Made by a program: the position numbers and the translations under genes. This document shows, in pieces, positions 7,869-16,697 of a stretch of 47,540 bases of DNA (its first letter is position 1; the number at the start of each line of letters is the position of its first letter). The DNA comes from M3007 sp046155725. GTDB taxonomy: Bacteria; Bacteroidota; Bacteroidia; Chitinophagales; Saprospiraceae. Under the pieces are notes generated by a model. That model did not search any database. It saw only the letters and a list, made by a program, of their open reading frames with translations, and had not been told where the DNA came from. Location of the stretch: contig JBJXFT010000012.1 in NCBI GenBank assembly GCA_046155725.1, forward strand, positions 1 to 47,540. Reading direction: 5' to 3'.

Positions 7869-10139
7869 TCATCGCACCAGCGTGGCAAAGCCCTTGAACT
7901 CGTTGACCTCGCCCCTCGGCCCCGTGAAAGACACCGTGTAAACATACACGCCTTCGGGCGACATACCGCCGGTGTTCCGTTTTTCGCCGTTCCATTTGTC
8001 ATTCGGGTTGCTGGTCTCGAACACCAATTCGCCCCAGCGGTTCCAGATGGCCATTTTGAAATTGGTGGCTCCGTCGAGGAACCCTTTCCCAAAGAAGTCG
8101 TCGTTCGCCCCATCGCCGTTGGGCGTGAAAGCATTGGGCATGTACCAGGTGATCACGGGGCGGATGTCCAATTCTTTCGTGATCGAGTCTTTGCAGCCCG
8201 CCGGGTGCGTCACGATGAGGCGCACGCTCACGCGGCCCGTGTCGAGAAATGTGTGCGTGGGGTTTTGCTCGATGGTGGTGAAGTTGGGGCCTATCTGCCA
8301 GTTCCAACGGGACGCCCCGATGGATTTGTCTATGAAATGAACCGTGTTGTTGAAATTGGTCAGCGCAGAATCCGGGTCACAATCAAAATCGGCAATGGGC
8401 GACGGCTCCACCCGGATGAGGTTGGGGAAATCCGCATCCACATAGCAGCCAATGGGCGAAGTGATTTCTACGCGCACGTCGTACACGCCTTGCTCATCGT
8501 ACAAATGGCTGGGGCTGATGACGTTTTGCGTCGAATCGCCATCTCCAAAATACCACACGATGTGGTAACTCTCGTCAATGGGCGTAGAGAGGTTGTCGAA
8601 GAAAATATCGGCAGGCACACAGCCGAGAAAACTGCTGGGCTGGATGATGATGACGGGCGGAACAGGAAACCATCGAATGACAACGGTGGTATCGTCCGAG
8701 CACAGGTTCATGTCCGTCACCTTGAGTTTCACCGGGTGGTCGCCGGGGATGGGGTATTGGTAAGTAGGGTTTTGCTGGCTGGAAGCCGAGCCGGGTATTC
8801 CAAAATTCCATTTCCATTGGTTCACGCCGCCCTCGCCCGTGGATTGGTCGGTGAAGACCACCGGGCCAGCCACGCAAGTGTCATAGTCGTAAGCAAAACT
8901 CGCATTCACCTCCGGAAAAATGCGCACGTGGATGTAAGCCGTGTCGCTGCAGCCGCCGCTGCTTTGGTTGATCAACAACAGCCCGTGGTACAGCCCCGTG
9001 TCGGGAAAAGTGAAAGCCGTGAACCACTTGTTCACCTTGTCGGTCACGGTGGTGCCGTTGATGTCGAAACGCCATTCCACATCATCCACATTGGCTGCTA
9101 TGGTGGTTTTGTTTTGAAAGAAAATGGTCTTTTCGCCACAGGATTTGATGGTGTATTCCTCCAGATCGATGGTCAGGGAGTCGGCGCTGAGTTTGGCGTC
9201 AATGTCGGGCGTACAGTCGGCCACATTGAACTGGAACTCGCGCTGCACGGTGGAAAGCAGTTGGCCGTTGCGAAATTCCTGCACGCACACGGCCACCACA
9301 AATTGCCCCACGAACAAGGGTGTACCCGTGATTTCCCCAGAAGCGGGGTTGATCGTTACGGGCGGGTTTCCGCCCACCGGGTTGTTGAAATTGTAGTTTG
9401 GCGTCGCGTAAGGCACTATGTCAAAGGGCGGCGGGCAAGGTGGGGTCGGCTTTGCGCCGATGCAACTGAATAGTTCGGGCTGGCCCGTGTTGTTGCCTCC
9501 GCCTGCCCATGCTCTGCAAAAACTGTACACCAACAGATCCCCATCCGCATCCATGGCCGAGTGGTTGAAAATCAGCGGCAGATTGTTGCAAATGATGATG
9601 GGCGGAAAGTTGGTGAACACTGGGCTGTCGTTGCAAAGCGCCATTGCCGCAGGGGTCAGTTCGATAAAATAGGTGGCGCCCACATCGCCGGAGCTCACTA
9701 TGTTGGTGATCGTGTTGTTCCGGCAACAGCGCTGGTAAACGATAAAAAAACTCTCGCCCGTGAGCACCGGAAGTTCTTCTTCAAAAGAGTAAATGGCCTC
9801 TTCTACGCACACGAGCGGGATATTTGTCACGCACTGCGGCGTGTCGGGCACTAATTTGGTGTAGTTATAGTCATTGATGCTGTAGGTGGAGTACAGCGAA
9901 TTGTTCGTTTCCGAGCCTTTGTAAATGGCAAACTCGGCAGGCACGTCGAACTCTGCGCCATTGCCATAACAGTCGCGGTAGATGTGCATCGTGAACCGCC
10001 AGCGTTTCACGCCGGGGCTGGTTTCGCCCAAGCAAACGTAGGTGATGTCACCGCCAATGATGTGCCGTGCCTCGGCCAGAGAAGGGAAAAAGAAAAGCGC
10101 GAAAAGCGCGAGGATTGAAAAAATACCAGTTCGGTTCAT
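7869..10139 (-). CDS. T9SS type-B surface protein with PKD domains (tandem paralogue 1)
   Basis: 756 residues. Signal peptide (MNRTGIFSILALFALFFFPS) then RHIIGGDITYVCLGE, the start of the ~300-residue module shared with its neighbours (VYQRCCRNNTITN, CPPPFDIVPY, EFQFNVADC). PKD-like domains follow at about 415-500, 540-590 and 600-665 (WYFGDGDSTQN, NPTHTFLDTGRVSVRL). The last ~90 residues (MPNAFTPNGDGANDDFF to GFATLVR) are the gliding-motility-associated C-terminal domain (CHU_C / T9SS type-B signal). It is the same length as the next gene upstream and nearly identical over most of its length, so the two arose by tandem duplication. Exported surface protein; ligand unknown. Confidence 0.94.
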   Translation of the reverse strand: MNRTGIFSILALFALFFFPSLAEARHIIGGDITYVCLGETSPGVKRWRFTMHIYRDCYGNGAEFDVPAEFAIYKGSETNNSLYSTYSINDYNYTKLVPDTPQCVTNIPLVCVEEAIYSFEEELPVLTGESFFIVYQRCCRNNTITNIVSSGDVGATYFIELTPAAMALCNDSPVFTNFPPIIICNNLPLIFNHSAMDADGDLLVYSFCRAWAGGGNNTGQPELFSCIGAKPTPPCPPPFDIVPYATPNYNFNNPVGGNPPVTINPASGEITGTPLFVGQFVVAVCVQEFRNGQLLSTVQREFQFNVADCTPDIDAKLSADSLTIDLEEYTIKSCGEKTIFFQNKTTIAANVDDVEWRFDINGTTVTDKVNKWFTAFTFPDTGLYHGLLLINQSSGGCSDTAYIHVRIFPEVNASFAYDYDTCVAGPVVFTDQSTGEGGVNQWKWNFGIPGSASSQQNPTYQYPIPGDHPVKLKVTDMNLCSDDTTVVIRWFPVPPVIIIQPSSFLGCVPADIFFDNLSTPIDESYHIVWYFGDGDSTQNVISPSHLYDEQGVYDVRVEITSPIGCYVDADFPNLIRVEPSPIADFDCDPDSALTNFNNTVHFIDKSIGASRWNWQIGPNFTTIEQNPTHTFLDTGRVSVRLIVTHPAGCKDSITKELDIRPVITWYMPNAFTPNGDGANDDFFGKGFLDGATNFKMAIWNRWGELVFETSNPNDKWNGEKRNTGGMSPEGVYVYTVSFTGPRGEVNEFKGFATLVR

Positions 10140-10166
10140 GTTTAAATATTCAGGTTGAGTCTGTCT

Positions 10167-12437
10167 TCATCGCACCACGGTAGCAAAGCCCTTGTATTCG
10201 TTGACTTCGCCCCTCGGCCCAGTGAACGTAACGGTGTAAACATATACGCCTTCGGGCGACATTCCGCCCGCGTTCCGCTTTTCGCCGTTCCACTTGTCGT
10301 TCGGGTTGCTGGTCTCGAACACCAATTCGCCCCAACGGTTCCAGATGCTCATTTTAAAATTTGTGACTCCGTTCAAAAATCCTTTCCCAAAGAAATCGTC
10401 GTTTGTGCCATCGCCGTTGGGGGTGAACGCATTTGGCATAAACCAAGTGACCACGGGGCGGATGTCCAACTCTTTCGTGATCGAATCTTTGCAGCCCGCC
10501 GGATGCGTCACGAGGAGCCGCACGCTCACGCGGCCCGTGTCGAGGAACGTGTGCGTCGGGTTTTGTTCCAGGGTGGTGAAGTTGGGCCCGATTTGCCAGT
10601 TCCAATGCTCGGCTCCCGAAGATTGGTCAATGAAACGAACCGTGTTGTTGAAATTGGTCAGGGCAGAATCCGGGTCGCACAGAAAATCAGCAACCGGGGG
10701 CGGCTCCATGGTGATGAGTTTGGGGAAGTCCGCATAGATAAAGCAGCCAATGGGCGAAGTTATTTCTACGCGCACGTCGTACACGCCCGGTCGGTCGTAC
10801 AAATGCGTGGGGCTGATGACATTTTCCGTAGAGTCGCCATCCCCAAAATACCATACAATATGGTAGCTCTCGTCAATGGGCGTGGAGAGGTTGTCAAAGA
10901 AAATCGTCGCTGGAACACAGCCAAAATAACTGCTGGGCTGAATGATGATGACAGGCGGCACCGGAAACCATTCGATGACGGCTGTGGTATCGTCCGCGCA
11001 TTTGTTCTTGTCCGTCACCTTCAGCGTCACAGGGTGGTTTCCGGGAGCGGGGTATTGGTAGGTGGGGTTTTGTTTGCTGGAAGCCGAGCCGGGTATTCCA
11101 AAATTCCATTTCCATTGGTTCAGGCCGCCGTCGCCCTTAGATTGGTCGTCGAACACCACCGGGCCTGCCACGCAAGTATCGTAGTCGTAGGCAAAACTCG
11201 CGTGCACTTCCGGGAAAATCCGCACATGGATAAAAGCCGTATCGCTGCAGCCCCCGCTGTTTTGGTTTATCAAAAGCAGCCCGTGGTACAAGCCCGTGTC
11301 TGGGAAAGTGAAAGCAGTGAACCATTTGTTCACCTTGTCGCTCACCGTAGTGCCGTTCATGTCGAAGCGCCATTCCACGTCCTTCACGTTGGCCGCCACC
11401 GTCGTTTTGTTTTGAAAAAAAATGGTCTTTTCGCCGCAAGACTTGATGGTGTAATCCTCCAGATTGATGGTCAGAGAGTCGGCGCTGAGTTTGGCATCAA
11501 TGTCTGGGGTGCAGCTCGTCACATTGAATTGGAACTCGCGCCGCACCGTGGAAAGCAGTTGGCCGTTGCGGAATTCTTGCACGCACACGGCTACCACAAA
11601 TTGCCCGATCAGCTGCGGCGTTCCCGTGATTTGACCCGAAACAGGGTTGATGTTCACTTGCGGGTCGCCGCCCACGGGGTTGTTGAAATTGTAAGTCGGC
11701 ACCGTGTACGGCACAATGTCGAAAGGCGGCGGGCAAGGCGGGGTAGGCGTGACGCCCGCGCAGCTGAGCGGGTCGGCCCCATTGGTTGGGTTGCCCCCGC
11801 CCGCCAATGCGTGGCAGAAACTGTACACCAAAACATCCCCGTCAGCATCTGTGGCCGAATGGTTGAAATTCAGGGGCAGATTGTTGCAAATGATAATGGG
11901 CGGGAAATTGTTGTACACCGGGCTGTCGTTGCAGACCGCCATCGCCGCAGGAGTCAGTTCGATAGAGAAAGTAGCCCCTACATCGCCGGGGATGACGATA
12001 TTGGTGATCGTCTCGTTCCGGCAACAACGCTGGTGAACGATAAAATAACTCTCGTTGGTAAGCACCGGCAGGTCTTCTTCAAAAACATAGATAGCCTCTT
12101 CCACGCACACCAAGGGGATATTTGTCACGCACTGCGGTGTGTCGGGAACAAGCCCGCTGTAAGATCCTAAATTAATGCCGAAGGAAGAATAGAGGGTACT
12201 GACCAGTTCCGTACCTTGATAGATGGCCATTGCAGCGGGCTGATCGAAAAACGGCCCACCGCCATAGCAGTCGCGGTAAATGTGCATCGTGAACCTCCAA
12301 CGCTTCACGCCGGGGCTGGTTTCGCCCAAGCAGATGTAGGTGATGTCGCCGCCGATGATGTGCCGGGCCTCCACCAGCGAAGGGAAAAGGAAGAATAAGA
12401 AAAGCGAGAGGATTGAAAAGGTGCTGTTTCGTTTCAT
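10167..12437 (-). CDS. T9SS type-B surface protein with PKD domains (tandem paralogue 2)
   Basis: 756 residues, same architecture as the gene 27 bp downstream: signal peptide (MKRNSTFSILSLFLFFLFPS), RHIIGGDITYICLGE module, three PKD-like regions, and a CHU_C type-B sorting domain (MPNAFTPNGDGTNDDFF to GFATVVR). Differences cluster in the N-terminal half (YGGGPFFDQPAAMAIYQGTE against YGNGAEFDVPAEFAIYKGSE, and the LSSFGINLG region), while the C-terminal half is almost unchanged. That pattern fits divergence of the exposed part with conservation or gene conversion of the export part. Probably co-transcribed with paralogue 1 and the OmpA-type lipoprotein. Confidence 0.94.
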   Translation of the reverse strand: MKRNSTFSILSLFLFFLFPSLVEARHIIGGDITYICLGETSPGVKRWRFTMHIYRDCYGGGPFFDQPAAMAIYQGTELVSTLYSSFGINLGSYSGLVPDTPQCVTNIPLVCVEEAIYVFEEDLPVLTNESYFIVHQRCCRNETITNIVIPGDVGATFSIELTPAAMAVCNDSPVYNNFPPIIICNNLPLNFNHSATDADGDVLVYSFCHALAGGGNPTNGADPLSCAGVTPTPPCPPPFDIVPYTVPTYNFNNPVGGDPQVNINPVSGQITGTPQLIGQFVVAVCVQEFRNGQLLSTVRREFQFNVTSCTPDIDAKLSADSLTINLEDYTIKSCGEKTIFFQNKTTVAANVKDVEWRFDMNGTTVSDKVNKWFTAFTFPDTGLYHGLLLINQNSGGCSDTAFIHVRIFPEVHASFAYDYDTCVAGPVVFDDQSKGDGGLNQWKWNFGIPGSASSKQNPTYQYPAPGNHPVTLKVTDKNKCADDTTAVIEWFPVPPVIIIQPSSYFGCVPATIFFDNLSTPIDESYHIVWYFGDGDSTENVISPTHLYDRPGVYDVRVEITSPIGCFIYADFPKLITMEPPPVADFLCDPDSALTNFNNTVRFIDQSSGAEHWNWQIGPNFTTLEQNPTHTFLDTGRVSVRLLVTHPAGCKDSITKELDIRPVVTWFMPNAFTPNGDGTNDDFFGKGFLNGVTNFKMSIWNRWGELVFETSNPNDKWNGEKRNAGGMSPEGVYVYTVTFTGPRGEVNEYKGFATVVR

Positions 12438-12455
12438 GTTTATGTTCAGGTTGAA

Positions 12456-12595
12456 TAAGTACCTCGGCGAATTTATTTCACCACGAAGGACACGGAGGGC
12501 ACAGAGTTTAACGCAGTGATTTTCAAGAGGGAAGCCTCTGTGTTCTCCGTGCTCTCCGTGGTAAATAGGTCAAACTAATTTGTGGTTGCTACTTA
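12456..12595. repeat. 140-bp MITE-like inverted repeat (family A, copy 1)
   Basis: Begins TAAGTA and ends TACTTA. The inside carries CACCACGAAGGACACGGAGG and, about 55 bp on, its imperfect reverse complement ending TCTCCGTGGT. The left end TAAGTACCTCGGCGAATTTA is shared with the copy at 47401-47540, which is also 140 bp; a third relative is at 18234-18393. No coding capacity. It occupies most of the 265-bp gap between a T9SS gene and the YrdC gene. Confidence 0.9.
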
Positions 12596-12702
12596 GATGC
12601 CTAAGGCCCAACTTCTAAAAGTCCAAAGTCTGCAGAGTTTGTCAAATCTTTGCTGCCGCCAAAAGTACAGCCTCCGTTCATTTCAAAATCAATTTGCACT
12701 CC

Positions 12703-13275
12703 ATGTTCCTGCTACGCGACGACATTTCTGAAATTGCTTCGCTGCTCCAGAAAGGCAGCATCATTTGTTACCCCACCGATACCGTTTGGGGAATCGGTTG
12801 CGACGCGCTGCACGAAGCGTCCGTAGAGCGCATCAGCAGCGTAAAAGGCCGCCCGCCCGAAAAGGGCTATGTGCTGCTCGTGTCCAGCATTGAAATGCTC
12901 AAACGCTACGTGCCCAAGATTCCCCCCCGATTGGAAACGCTGCTGGCTCACCACCAACGCCCGCTCACCATGATTTATACCCACACCATTGGGTTGCCTG
13001 CGTGGGTAAAAGCCCCCGACGGCTCGGCAGCCATCCGGGTGGCCACCGACGAGTTCTGCCGCGAACTCATAGAAGCATTCGGAAGCCCCATCATCAGCAC
13101 CTCCGCCAACAAAAGCGGCGAGCCGTTCCCGCCCACCTTCGGCGGCATCAGCAGCGAGATACTCGTGGCCGTGGACTATGTGGTGAAATACCGGCAAGAC
13201 GACAAGGTGCCCGGCGAGCCTTCTTCCATCGCGCGGCTCGACCGCTACCAAGAGTTGGAGTTTGTGCGAGAATGA
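12703..13275 (+). CDS. YrdC/Sua5-domain threonylcarbamoyl-AMP synthase
   Basis: 190 residues. Single YrdC-type domain that makes L-threonylcarbamoyl-AMP for the t6A37 modification of ANN-decoding tRNAs. Visible motifs: ICYPTDTVWGIGCDA (ATP/threonine site), VKGRPPEKGYVLLVSS (the KxR segment), SAAIRVATDEFCREL and PIISTSANKSGEP (SxN motif). Length fits the short TsaC/YciO form rather than two-domain Sua5, so a YciO-like role cannot be excluded. ATG at 12703 is preferred; a TTG three codons upstream is in frame but adds nothing. Located between two repeat elements, with repeat H3 starting right after the stop. Confidence 0.88.
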   Translation: MFLLRDDISEIASLLQKGSIICYPTDTVWGIGCDALHEASVERISSVKGRPPEKGYVLLVSSIEMLKRYVPKIPPRLETLLAHHQRPLTMIYTHTIGLPAWVKAPDGSAAIRVATDEFCRELIEAFGSPIISTSANKSGEPFPPTFGGISSEILVAVDYVVKYRQDDKVPGEPSSIARLDRYQELEFVRE

Positions 13276-13440
13276 GCTGATTGAGCCGATTATTCGATTT
13301 GGCCGATTGATTCGATTTTTTTGATTCCGAAGTGGCGAGAGTTTTTCATTTTTGAAGGCAGGAGGAATTATCCACAGCAACCAATCAAATCAATCTTTCA
13401 ATCGAATAATCGGCTAAATCGAATAATCGGCTCAATCGGC
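13276..13440. repeat. GAATAATCGGC inverted repeat pair (family H, copies 3 and 4)
   Basis: About 40 bp after the YrdC stop (words TGAGCCGATTATTCG and GGCCGATTGATTCGATT) recur in reverse complement at about 13393-13440. The loop is about 70 bp and contains a possible TTATCCACA word. The right arm continues into the last codons of the transglutaminase-like gene, where it encodes ELADLAD. Same layout as the 41-bp-armed repeat at 6691-6914. Confidence 0.8.
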
Positions 13441-15420
13441 TAAATCGGCCAACTCCCGCAGCGCCTTCGACAACTTATTGACCTGCTCATGTTTTTGGCT
13501 GACAGAAGATGCGGGCAACTTCCCAGAATCTTCCAAAAAATCCAATGCAGAAGCCGCTTCTCTGAGTGTTTGGATGGCGCGGTTGGCATCGTACTGGATG
13601 CGCGCGCGTTGGCTCGAAAGGCTGTTTTTCTGGAGGGCGTTTTCGTAGTCGTGCAGCGCAAGGCGAAAGCGCAGGTTGGCGAGGTTGAACTGCAGCGCGA
13701 AATTCTCCAATTGGAGGTAGAACAGCGTGATCTGCCCAAACTCGGCGCCCAAATCGCGCCCAGCGTATTTCAGCGAGTCTTTCAAGCCTTCGATGGATTG
13801 GGCAATGCGCGACATTTTTCCCACCAAATTTTCGGTCTTGCGGGCAGGGAATTTTTGCGCCGTCAACACCTCCTCCGCTTCGGGCGAAAGAGCGGTGCGC
13901 TCAGCGCGGATTTCGCAGGTGCGCAAGGTCAGCAGCCCCTGCCGGGCCGTGGCGAGCCGTTCCTCTACAAATGCAAATTTGGGTGGGCGGCGGCGCATGG
14001 CTTCACAATCCTCGATGGCTTGCAAAAACAACGAGCGGGCTTCGCGTAAGTGAGAAGCAATGGTTTTCAAGTTCCTGTTCGCAGTTTGATCATTCGCCAA
14101 ATCTTGCGCAAAGCGCAGCTGGCGTTGCGCCAACTGAATGGCCACAAGGCTGCGGTTGTGGCTGATTTCAAAACAACTGTTTGCCATTTTGTCACAGTCC
14201 ACCCTCCGCTCGGCCAGCGCGTAAGATTGTCGGGCCAGTTCGATTTGGTAACGGAGTTGCGCAATTTGCCTTTCGCCCAAAACGCCTCTCGGCATGGAAT
14301 GCAACAAGTATTCAAAAACGCCCGTGCGCATATCGCCCCTTGCTTTTTCGAGCAAAGCGGCCACGTCCTTGGGGGTATAAAATTTCTCCGCTTTTTCGAT
14401 GCGCTCCTGCGTTTCCAATTTTTCAAACAAGACCCGTGCCCTGGCGTGGTAGCGGTCCATCAATTGGATTTGTGCCTCGAACCACGCCGTGTCAATCTCC
14501 ACCGTATCGGTCAAAATGGCGGCATCGGTCAGCGAGTCCAATGCTCCCCGAAGTTCAAAAAACAAACCCCAGTAGCTCTGCCCCAAACCAAAAATCACCC
14601 GTTCGTTGCTGCCGTTGAAGCGCAGCACCCGGCTTTCGGCAGCAAACATCCGGCTCGCCGAATCCATTGCAACCCAATGGCTCAAGGTGTCGCGGAACTT
14701 GAATTCGCCTTCGAGTTCCCTTTCCAGAAAGGTCAAAATTTCTCCATCGGAAGATTCTCGAAACCGGCGTTCCGTCACCGGGCTTTCCAAAAGTTGCCAC
14801 ACCGGGTCGTCGGGCAAATGCTTCAAAACAAACCACTCCGGCGAAGCCATGAAAAACTGATCCATCACTTTCCAGCGCGACATCCCGGCAGGCTGCACCC
14901 CCCAAGTCGGGTCGAAAAGCCTCCATTCCCCACTGATGCGCGCCGCCGCCCACGCATGGCCCACATACTCTACTTCGCCATCGGCATTCTTCGCCAATCC
15001 GGTCACCACCTCGCAGCGCAAGCCTGCTTCTGCCGCCAGCGCGCAAAACAGGTTGGCATAACCCTGACACACCGCAGTGCCATTTTGCAGCACCCGCTCG
15101 GGGGCTTGGCGCTCGAGGTGTTCGGGCGTAGCCCACAAGTCGCGCTCGTCCGTGCTGTCCACGTAGGCGATGTTCAGCGTCACCCAAGCATAGAGCGCAC
15201 GGGCTTTGTGCGCATCGTCGGGCTGGTCGGCGCAGAGATATTCGGAGAGTGTTTTTACGGAAGCCGCTTTGCTCGGCGGCGTGTTCAGCGCGAGTTTGTC
15301 GGCGGCGAAGAAGTTTTGGCTGAAAAGAGGAAGGGGGCTGAGGAGGCCCACCGTCGCACACGCCAGCGATACAACTATGGCGCGCGAAAAGGCTGTGACG
15401 GGCAAATGGAATTGTTTCAT
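13432..15420 (-). CDS. Secreted transglutaminase-like protein
   Basis: 662 residues. Signal peptide at the start (MKQFHLPVTAFSRAIVVSLA, cleavage likely after LPLFSQ). A transglutaminase-like core follows, with Cys118 in NGTAVCQGYANLF, His155 in YVGHAWAAA and Asp170 in RLFDPTW forming the papain-like triad. The remaining ~450 residues are helical and rich in Arg, Glu and Leu, with no recognised domain. Such proteins are usually peptidases or cell-wall/peptide-processing enzymes rather than cross-linkers; the substrate is unknown. ATG at 15420 is chosen for the signal peptide; the frame extends upstream to 15531 without one. Confidence 0.87.
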   Translation of the reverse strand: MKQFHLPVTAFSRAIVVSLACATVGLLSPLPLFSQNFFAADKLALNTPPSKAASVKTLSEYLCADQPDDAHKARALYAWVTLNIAYVDSTDERDLWATPEHLERQAPERVLQNGTAVCQGYANLFCALAAEAGLRCEVVTGLAKNADGEVEYVGHAWAAARISGEWRLFDPTWGVQPAGMSRWKVMDQFFMASPEWFVLKHLPDDPVWQLLESPVTERRFRESSDGEILTFLERELEGEFKFRDTLSHWVAMDSASRMFAAESRVLRFNGSNERVIFGLGQSYWGLFFELRGALDSLTDAAILTDTVEIDTAWFEAQIQLMDRYHARARVLFEKLETQERIEKAEKFYTPKDVAALLEKARGDMRTGVFEYLLHSMPRGVLGERQIAQLRYQIELARQSYALAERRVDCDKMANSCFEISHNRSLVAIQLAQRQLRFAQDLANDQTANRNLKTIASHLREARSLFLQAIEDCEAMRRRPPKFAFVEERLATARQGLLTLRTCEIRAERTALSPEAEEVLTAQKFPARKTENLVGKMSRIAQSIEGLKDSLKYAGRDLGAEFGQITLFYLQLENFALQFNLANLRFRLALHDYENALQKNSLSSQRARIQYDANRAIQTLREAASALDFLEDSGKLPASSVSQKHEQVNKLSKALRELADLAD

Positions 15421-15535
15421 AGCGAATGGCTGCGGGTTCAAATGTAGTTTTACGCTGATGCGCGAATCAGAAAAAGAGGACAAGGTCAGCCGCGATGAAA
15501 TCATGGCAAAAAAGGGTGCGTGATTCCGCACCTTC

Positions 15536-16522
15536 CTACTCAGAACTTCCCCGCCGCACTTCTATCTCCTTCAATATCCGGTGCGCCAATTTCAACGCTT
15601 CAAAACCATCGCGCAGCGTGACGATGGGTTCTGAATCGGTGGCAATCGCCTCATGGAAAGTTTCCAGTTCGCGCTGAATGGCGTTTACGGGCGCGGCATC
15701 GGGCATGGAAAGTTGCAGCCACTTTTTCCCGGCGGGCGTATCGAATTCCATCAGGTTTTCAGTCGGGGGCAAATCGGGCGCATCGGTGGCAAAGAGCCGC
15801 ACGATTTGGGCATTCTTCTCCAAAAAATCGAGGCTCAAATAATGGTCGGGCTGGAAGAGCCGCATCTTCCGCATCTGCTTCATCGAAATCCGGCTGGCCG
15901 TCAGGTTGGCCACGCAGCCGTTGGCAAATTCGATGCGGGCATTGGCAATGTCCGGCGTATGGCTCAGCACCGCCACGCCGCTCGCGCTGACTTTTGTCAC
16001 GGGCGATTTGACCAAGTGCAGCACCAAATCCAAGTCGTGAATCATCAAGTCCAAAATGACCGAAACTTCCGTGCCCCTCGGCTGAAACGCCGCCAAGCGG
16101 TGGCCTTCGATAAACATTGGGTTCAGCGTCATTCCCCCCAAAGCAGTAAAGGCGGGATTGAAGCGCTCGACATGGCCGACCTGCACTTTTACGTCATGTT
16201 TTTCAGCAAGTTGGAGCAGTTTTTTCCCTTCGGGAATGGTCTGCGTGACAGGCTTTTCGATAAAGGCGTGCTTGCCCGCACGGATGGCTTTCGCCGCCAA
16301 ATCGTAGTGCGAGGGGGTAGGTGTCACGATGTCCACCGCATCGGATTCGGCAAGGAGTTTCGCCAGCGATTGGTAGCGTTTTGCGCCAAACTGGGCAATG
16401 GCCGACGCGGCGTTCTTGTCGTCGAGGTCGTAAAAACCAGCGAGCGCCCAGCACTCGGTGGCGAGGATGCATTTTAGGTGGATTTTGCCGAGGTGGCCTG
16501 CACCAAGTAAGGCTATTTTCAT
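15536..16522 (-). CDS. Gfo/Idh/MocA family NAD(P)-dependent oxidoreductase
   Basis: 328 residues, cytoplasmic. N-terminal Rossmann fold with MKIALLGAGHLGKIH (GxGxxG) and the EKP motif at 89-91 (HAFIEKPVTQT). The C-terminal dimerisation half includes DLMIHDLDLVLHL. This family oxidises or reduces sugars, cyclitols and biliverdin-like compounds; the exact substrate is not readable. It lies between a transglutaminase-like gene and a sugar nucleotidyltransferase, so sugar metabolism is a reasonable guess only. Confidence 0.9.
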   Translation of the reverse strand: MKIALLGAGHLGKIHLKCILATECWALAGFYDLDDKNAASAIAQFGAKRYQSLAKLLAESDAVDIVTPTPSHYDLAAKAIRAGKHAFIEKPVTQTIPEGKKLLQLAEKHDVKVQVGHVERFNPAFTALGGMTLNPMFIEGHRLAAFQPRGTEVSVILDLMIHDLDLVLHLVKSPVTKVSASGVAVLSHTPDIANARIEFANGCVANLTASRISMKQMRKMRLFQPDHYLSLDFLEKNAQIVRLFATDAPDLPPTENLMEFDTPAGKKWLQLSMPDAAPVNAIQRELETFHEAIATDSEPIVTLRDGFEALKLAHRILKEIEVRRGSSE

Positions 16523-16530
16523 TTCAACAG

Positions 16531-16681
16531 TATTTTTTTAAACACTAAGAGGGGTATTTTAAAACACTAAGGGAGTAAGGGACACTAAGGTTAAGAGGGG
16601 CTTTGGGGTTGTAACGCTTAGTGTCCCTTACTCCCTTAGTGTTTAAAAAAATACCCCTCTTACTCCTTAGTGTTTAAAAAA
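16531..16681. repeat. CACTAAGG long inverted repeat (family D, copy 1)
   Basis: Words AACACTAAGAGGGGTATTTT and CACTAAGGGAGTAAGGGACA recur in reverse complement around a ~25-bp loop, giving a stem of about 60 bp with small bulges. It fills the gap between the oxidoreductase start and the nucleotidyltransferase stop. A weaker relative is at 39915-40024. Confidence 0.9.
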
Positions 16682-16697
16682 TTGAAACGCGGTGTGC

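Noticed and set aside
7866..9473. 535-residue plus-strand frame (and the 671-residue one at 10155-12170)
   Set aside because: Antisense of the T9SS paralogues; both arise from the same codon pattern and have no signal or domain.
13360..13380. TTATCCACA word as a DnaA box and origin
   Set aside because: A single box inside a repeat loop, without a cluster, dnaA/dnaN neighbours or AT-rich unwinding region.
14050..15447. 465-residue plus-strand frame
   Set aside because: Antisense to the transglutaminase-like gene, whose signal peptide and catalytic triad are clear.
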